This document shows positions 62,173 to 64,000 of a DNA stretch of 64,000 nucleotides, in pieces. Both the position numbers and the translations under genes were made by a program. The first letter of the stretch is position 1; each line of letters begins with the position of its first letter. The notes below the pieces were generated by a model. It was not told where the DNA came from, made no database searches, and saw only the letters and a program-made list of their open reading frames with translations. Location of the stretch: positions 620,001 to 684,000 of the forward strand of contig NZ_PNFD01000001.1 in NCBI RefSeq assembly GCF_003254645.1. The letters are read 5' to 3'. This stretch comes from Microbacterium suaedae. Lineage in GTDB: Bacteria > Actinomycetota > Actinomycetes > Actinomycetales > Microbacteriaceae.

Positions 62173-62193
62173 GTTCTAGAAGTTAGCAGAACA
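62172..62193. promoter_or_regulatory. Candidate GntR operator at the regulator's own promoter
   Basis: A perfect inverted repeat TGTTCT-N10-AGAACA that spans the -10-like TAACTT and touches the ATG. This geometry would let the regulator block its own transcription. Confidence 0.55.
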
Positions 62194-62283
62194 AGTAGAT
62201 CCAATGGAAGGTTTCAAGCACGAGCTCGCCCGGATCGTGCGCAGAAAGGTCTCATGCAGAGTAGCGCGACGACTGTCGCTGGC

Positions 62284-63167
62284 TCACGGCTCCGCGGTCT
62301 CCTCTCCTGCCGGCTCCACATCGTGCTCGACGGTGTTGAGCTCGCCAGTCAGGGTCGTGGCGACATCGCGCTTGTCGAGGGGCATGGCCGCCAGCAGCTG
62401 CGCCTCACCGTCTGCCGAACGCAACGCGACCAACGCGAAGGTGTCGGTGTCGGTTCGAAGCAGCTCGGCTGCACCCTCGGGCGCAAACTCTTCGAGGCTC
62501 GCATAGGTGAGCACATTCGCATCGACGCCGGCGGGCCCGGCGAGGATCAGCGCCTCGCGGCCGCAGACGTCCGCGAGCTCGTAGACACCTCGCGCGGTGA
62601 GCTCGGCGAACTCTTCGACCGCCCATCCGGCGAGACAGCGGTCAGTGAAGACTGCGGGACGCGCTGTGCCTGCATCTCGCCACTCCCCTCCGCCTCCCCG
62701 CTTCCTCCGTTGCTCTGGCGAATGTCAGCGAGATTCCCGGCGAATGGCTGAACGTACTGGGCGGTCACCTCGCCGCGCGCAGGGTCGATCGCAGACCCAT
62801 CAGATGCGATGGTGCCGTTCCAAGCCGCGAACGGAGCGTCGGGGTCCGCCCCCGGGACGAAGATGCCGCTCCCGTCTTCACCTGCGACCTGTTCAGCTGC
62901 GCCACCAAATGACCCCACAGCCGCGCCACCAGACGACTCCTCGCCCGTGGGTACGTCAGCTGCGCCCGGAAGGGGGTGATCCCCCTCCGGGGCCGGGACA
63001 GCCGGATGCTCCAACGCGATCTTCGGGCCGGAGTGATCTGGTGTCGTGCCGTGCTTGATCTGCTCAGGCAACGGCTGTCTTCCTGAGGTCAACAGTAATG
63101 CTGCCCCGACGACAAGCCCCGCGACGGCGAGACCCGAGACACCGATGACCACGGACTTGACCTTCAC
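62284..63167 (-). pseudogene. Membrane-anchored secreted protein gene with a frameshift
   Basis: From GTG 63167 the frame encodes a membrane anchor (VKVKSVVIGVSGLAVAGLVV), a Pro/Gly-rich stalk and QYVQPFAGNLADIRQSNGG. Within the purine-rich run at about 62680-62705 the coding signal moves to another frame: EWRDAGTARPAVFTDRCLAG, then VYELADVCGREALILAGPAG, ending at 62284. Codon use is good on both sides. A one- or two-base indel in GGAGGCGGAGGGGAG is the likely cause. The original product would be about 290 residues; its function is not recognised. Confidence 0.65.
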
Positions 63168-63177
63168 GAGATCACCA

Positions 63178-64000
63178 CTACTTCTTCGAGTAGACCCAGA
63201 TGTCTGTCGTTCCGGCCGTCGCGCTCTGGACTTCACACCACGGTGTTGCGCACCGGTAGTGAGCGTTGCCGTAGGTGACGCGCGCGCTCGTAGCCCCCGA
63301 GCATCCAGTAGTCACGCCACCCGAACGAATGGCTGTAGGTCTGCGGGGTGCCCGGATCGTGCATCTGCGACTCGAAGCTCGACCAGCTCACCTTCGCCCC
63401 CGAGGTGCAGAACGTCCGGTAGTCGACCTTCATCGTCGGGCACTGGCAGAACGTCGACTCGTTGCCGAAGTCAGGGAGCTCCGTCCCGTAGAAGCACGTG
63501 CTCCACGTCCGGTTCTTGCCGACGATTTTGTCCTTGAGATTGTAGGTCGTCCAGACCGGCGCCTTCGGCTTCGGCAACGGCGTGACAAAGTCGACGCTCT
63601 GAACGGCATCGACGGAGCTCACGAGACCTGTGGTCGTCGATACGCAGCGCGTCTCCACACTCACTCCGTAGGCATATCCGTGCTTCGCACCGGACGGGTT
63701 CCAGCGGTAGCTCGTCGACCCCTTCCCCCACGAACCTCGGTGCGTGACACCCGTCTTCATCGATCCGTTCGACTGGCCGGCGCGATTCTCAATCACGCGC
63801 GACTGACGGAAGGTGCCATCCGTGCACCGTCCCGCGGTCGTCGTGATGTTCCAGGTGATCGTCCCCGCCACCGAAGTCTGCTTGTCGGCGGTGTAGGTGA
63901 TGTTCCGCGCCTTCGGAGGATGCGGCCACTTCGTGGTGGTCTTCTTCGTGCCGCTGGAGGCGCTCCCGTCGCCGGCCGTAGCCTCCACTCGATAGGTGAC
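63178..64000 (-). pseudogene. Secreted repeat-type protein, cut by window edge and carrying a frameshift
   Basis: The frame is open to the window edge (VTYRVEATAGDGSASSG at the edge) and encodes a Thr/Ser/Trp-rich extracellular protein with paired cysteines. Near 63275-63287 (a GCGCGCGC run) the coding signal shifts frame. The natural C-terminus ARVTYGNAHYRCATPWCEVQ...VYSKK then ends with TAG at 63178, whereas the unshifted frame stops at 63233. It lies 10 bp before the other frameshifted gene. No family assignment is possible; it is beta-sandwich-like in composition. Confidence 0.55.

Overview
The window is high-GC actinobacterial chromosome, most likely from Microbacteriaceae (Microbacterium or a close relative). 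Support for this comes from Lsr2, a DtxR/IdeR-type regulator, the cold-shock/DUF3027/XPB helicase block, a WXG100 protein, a class-E-type LAxTG surface anchor, many GTG starts with GTGA stop-start overlaps, and probable leaderless starts (TANNNT about 7 nt before ATG). This placement is inferred from gene content, not from a database search.

Layout. 1-8.2 kb: end of an ABC exporter permease, a large LuxR-type (LAL) regulator, a leucine-rich-repeat wall protein with two lipoproteins, an 87-bp tandem repeat, and a GntR/membrane-protein pair. 8.4-13.7 kb: an ABC permease remnant, tRNA-Ala, a SepX/GlpR-like membrane protein, RimJ-like acetyltransferase, galU, 5-formyl-THF cyclo-ligase, FmdB and mscL. 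13.8-27.6 kb: housekeeping genes, including a large SF1-helicase-like protein with a lost Walker lysine, tagI, tRNA-Arg, lsr2, an HNH nuclease, an M23 peptidase, the DtxR regulator, serC and XPB helicase. 27.6-34.3 kb: an ABC importer operon ending in a fused glycerophosphodiesterase/inositol-phosphatase, with a divergent LacI gene. 34.3-40 kb: a two-component system, WXG100, groEL under CIRCE control, a LytR_C protein and DUF3263. 40-45.6 kb: an operon with a LacI regulator, a beta-helix enzyme of the inulin fructotransferase/difructose-anhydride hydrolase family, and an ABC importer. 45.7-49.7 kb: DUF2332, msrB, cysH and sulfite reductase. 49.8-55.1 kb: a third ABC importer with a PLP enzyme and a divergent FadR-type regulator.

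From about 55.15 kb the character changes. A 3' tRNA fragment looks like an attachment-site scar. It is followed by small orphan genes, an IS3-family element and a complete SDP-type toxin module (sdpC-sdpA-sdpB) with a DUF1648 membrane protein and GntR regulator upstream. Two adjacent frameshifted secreted-protein genes run to the window edge. By eye this stretch is less GC-rich and less conserved than the rest, so I read it as a genomic island.

The genes group into functional units. Three importers each sit with their own catabolic enzyme and regulator, and each has palindromic operator candidates at its promoter. The proposed substrates are difructose anhydride for 40-45.6 kb and a glycerophosphodiester such as glycerophosphoinositol for 27.6-34.3 kb; the third is unknown. 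The SDP module is the most striking unit: the toxin precursor carries the disulfide-spaced cysteines of Bacillus SDP at nearly the same residue number, but the gene order is C-A-B rather than A-B-C.
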